DNA from: an uncultured Bacteroidales bacterium
GTDB taxonomy: Bacteria > Bacteroidota > Bacteroidia > Bacteroidales > UBA932
DNA length: 25,407 nucleotides
Direction of reading: 5' to 3'
Assembly (NCBI GenBank): GCA_934678915.1
Contig: CAKUSF010000018.1
Coordinates: forward strand, 1 to 25,407
Shown here one piece after another: positions 24,986 to 25,407 of this stretch. Every line of letters starts with the position of its first letter. The stretch's first letter is position 1. The notes below the pieces were generated by a model. It was not told the origin of the DNA. It was given only the letters and a program-made list of their open reading frames with translations, and did not search any database. The position numbers were made by a program, and so were the translations under genes.

Positions 24986-24993
24986 CAAAGTTA
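24986..24993 (-). promoter_or_regulatory. Putative -7 promoter element of the leader/49-residue gene
   Basis: On the minus strand TAACTTTG matches TAnnTTTG exactly, with transcription expected to begin near 24980. The -33 position has only CTTC. The adjacent TTTGCTTTG is A/T-rich and unstructured. Confidence 0.45.
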
Positions 24994-25071
24994 AAAAACT
25001 TTTTTGAATATTTAGAAGTTGTTTTGATTCATTTGAAATGTTCTTTGGGGTGAAATATGTAATTAATGAGA

Positions 25072-25079
25072 TATATTTG
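25072..25079 (+). promoter_or_regulatory. Putative -7 promoter element of the lactonase gene
   Basis: TATATTTG matches TAnnTTTG exactly, 17 nt before the lactonase ATG, implying a very short leader. A TTTG lies upstream but at 24-25 nt spacing, longer than usual. Confidence 0.4.
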
Positions 25080-25096
25080 GTGAAAAATATGAGAAG

Positions 25097-25407
25097 ATGA
25101 AGAATAGAAAATCTGAGTTGTTGTTTTGCAGCGCTGTTGTGTCGCTGGCACTAGCGGGGTGCAAAAATGAGCCGCTAGCGATGATTGTGGGCACGTACAC
25201 GGATGAGTGTGCGAGCATGGGAGTTTACAGCTACTTTTTTGATCAGGAGAAAGGAATGCTGGTTGATAGTGGCGAGGAGGGGAGGTTTGAAGAGGCTCCT
25301 GGTGCGGTAGGGCGTGTGGAGATGAGGAACCCGTCCTACCTGACGTTGTCCGCTGACGGGAAGTTTGTCTATGCGGTCAGCGAGGTCGGGGACAGCACGG
25401 CTTCGGC
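25097..25407 (+). CDS. Lipoprotein lactonase, YbhE/6-phosphogluconolactonase-like, 5' part only
   Basis: The gene runs off the right edge; 103 codons are visible. The N-terminus is a lipoprotein signal with lipobox LAGC (Cys22). It is followed by MIVGTYTDECASMGVYSYFF and, after a linker, RNPSYLTLSADGKFVYAVSE. The GTYT...GVY.Y.F pair and the NPSYL..S.DGKF.YAV.E blade are typical of the seven-bladed propeller lactonase family (PF10282), which includes 6-phosphogluconolactonase YbhE and related enzymes. Membrane attachment outside the cytoplasm makes a role in the pentose phosphate pathway unlikely, and lactone hydrolysis is unproven. It is divergent from the 49-residue gene. Confidence 0.82.
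   Translation, partial: MKNRKSELLFCSAVVSLALAGCKNEPLAMIVGTYTDECASMGVYSYFFDQEKGMLVDSGEEGRFEEAPGAVGRVEMRNPSYLTLSADGKFVYAVSEVGDSTAS

Noticed and set aside
24880..24990. tRNA or known riboswitch in the leader
   Set aside because: No cloverleaf, no T-loop GTTC-like sequence and no recognisable riboswitch core; only the terminator hairpin is well supported.

Overview
The window looks like chromosomal DNA of a Bacteroidota bacterium, most likely Bacteroidales. The evidence is the recurring TAnnTTTG promoter element upstream of transcription units, the scarcity of strong Shine-Dalgarno sites, three Mfa-like/fimbrillin-family lipoproteins, and a coaX - outer-membrane protein - TPR - LptC - PpiD gene order that I recognise from Bacteroides relatives. 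No rRNA, tRNA, CRISPR array, prophage or transposase gene was seen.

Layout. Positions 1-1380 (minus strand) hold the start of a secreted C45-type Ntn hydrolase, cut by the window edge, whose start codon lies inside the 3' end of ruvB. Positions 1381-1716 are an AT-rich, gene-free divergent region with a cluster of DnaA-box-like 9-mers, a candidate replication origin. Positions 1717-11110 (plus strand) carry mfd, coaX, a beta-barrel outer-membrane protein, a TPR protein, an LptC-like lipoprotein and a PpiD-type chaperone/isomerase, ending in a strong terminator. Positions 11224-14757 hold ychF (minus), a secreted endonuclease/exonuclease/phosphatase-family protein (plus) and galactokinase (plus). 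Positions 14830-18687 (minus) are an operon of three tandem fimbrillin-like lipoproteins. Positions 18823-21183 (minus) are an operon of a YeiH-family transporter, a 91-residue two-helix membrane protein and a CpXC zinc-ribbon protein, with a near-perfect Bacteroidota promoter and a terminator. Positions 21202-24522 (minus) encode a very large predicted outer-membrane protein: HExxH metallopeptidase-like region, beta-propeller-like middle and C-terminal barrel, with a palindromic repeat inserted in frame. Positions 24602-24993 hold a 49-residue basic CxxC protein with a long leader containing an internal terminator. Position 25097 onward is the start of a lipoprotein lactonase (plus).

How the genes relate. 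The left part is DNA repair and recombination (RuvB, Mfd) joined to an envelope-biogenesis operon (LptC, PpiD, barrel protein, TPR protein). The right part is mostly cell-surface or membrane proteins. The most interesting items are the origin-like box cluster, the in-frame repeat inside the giant protein, the fimbrillin-like triplet with gain or loss of a C-terminal domain, and the terminator-containing leader before the 49-residue gene. Functions are judged by eye from motifs; no database search was run.
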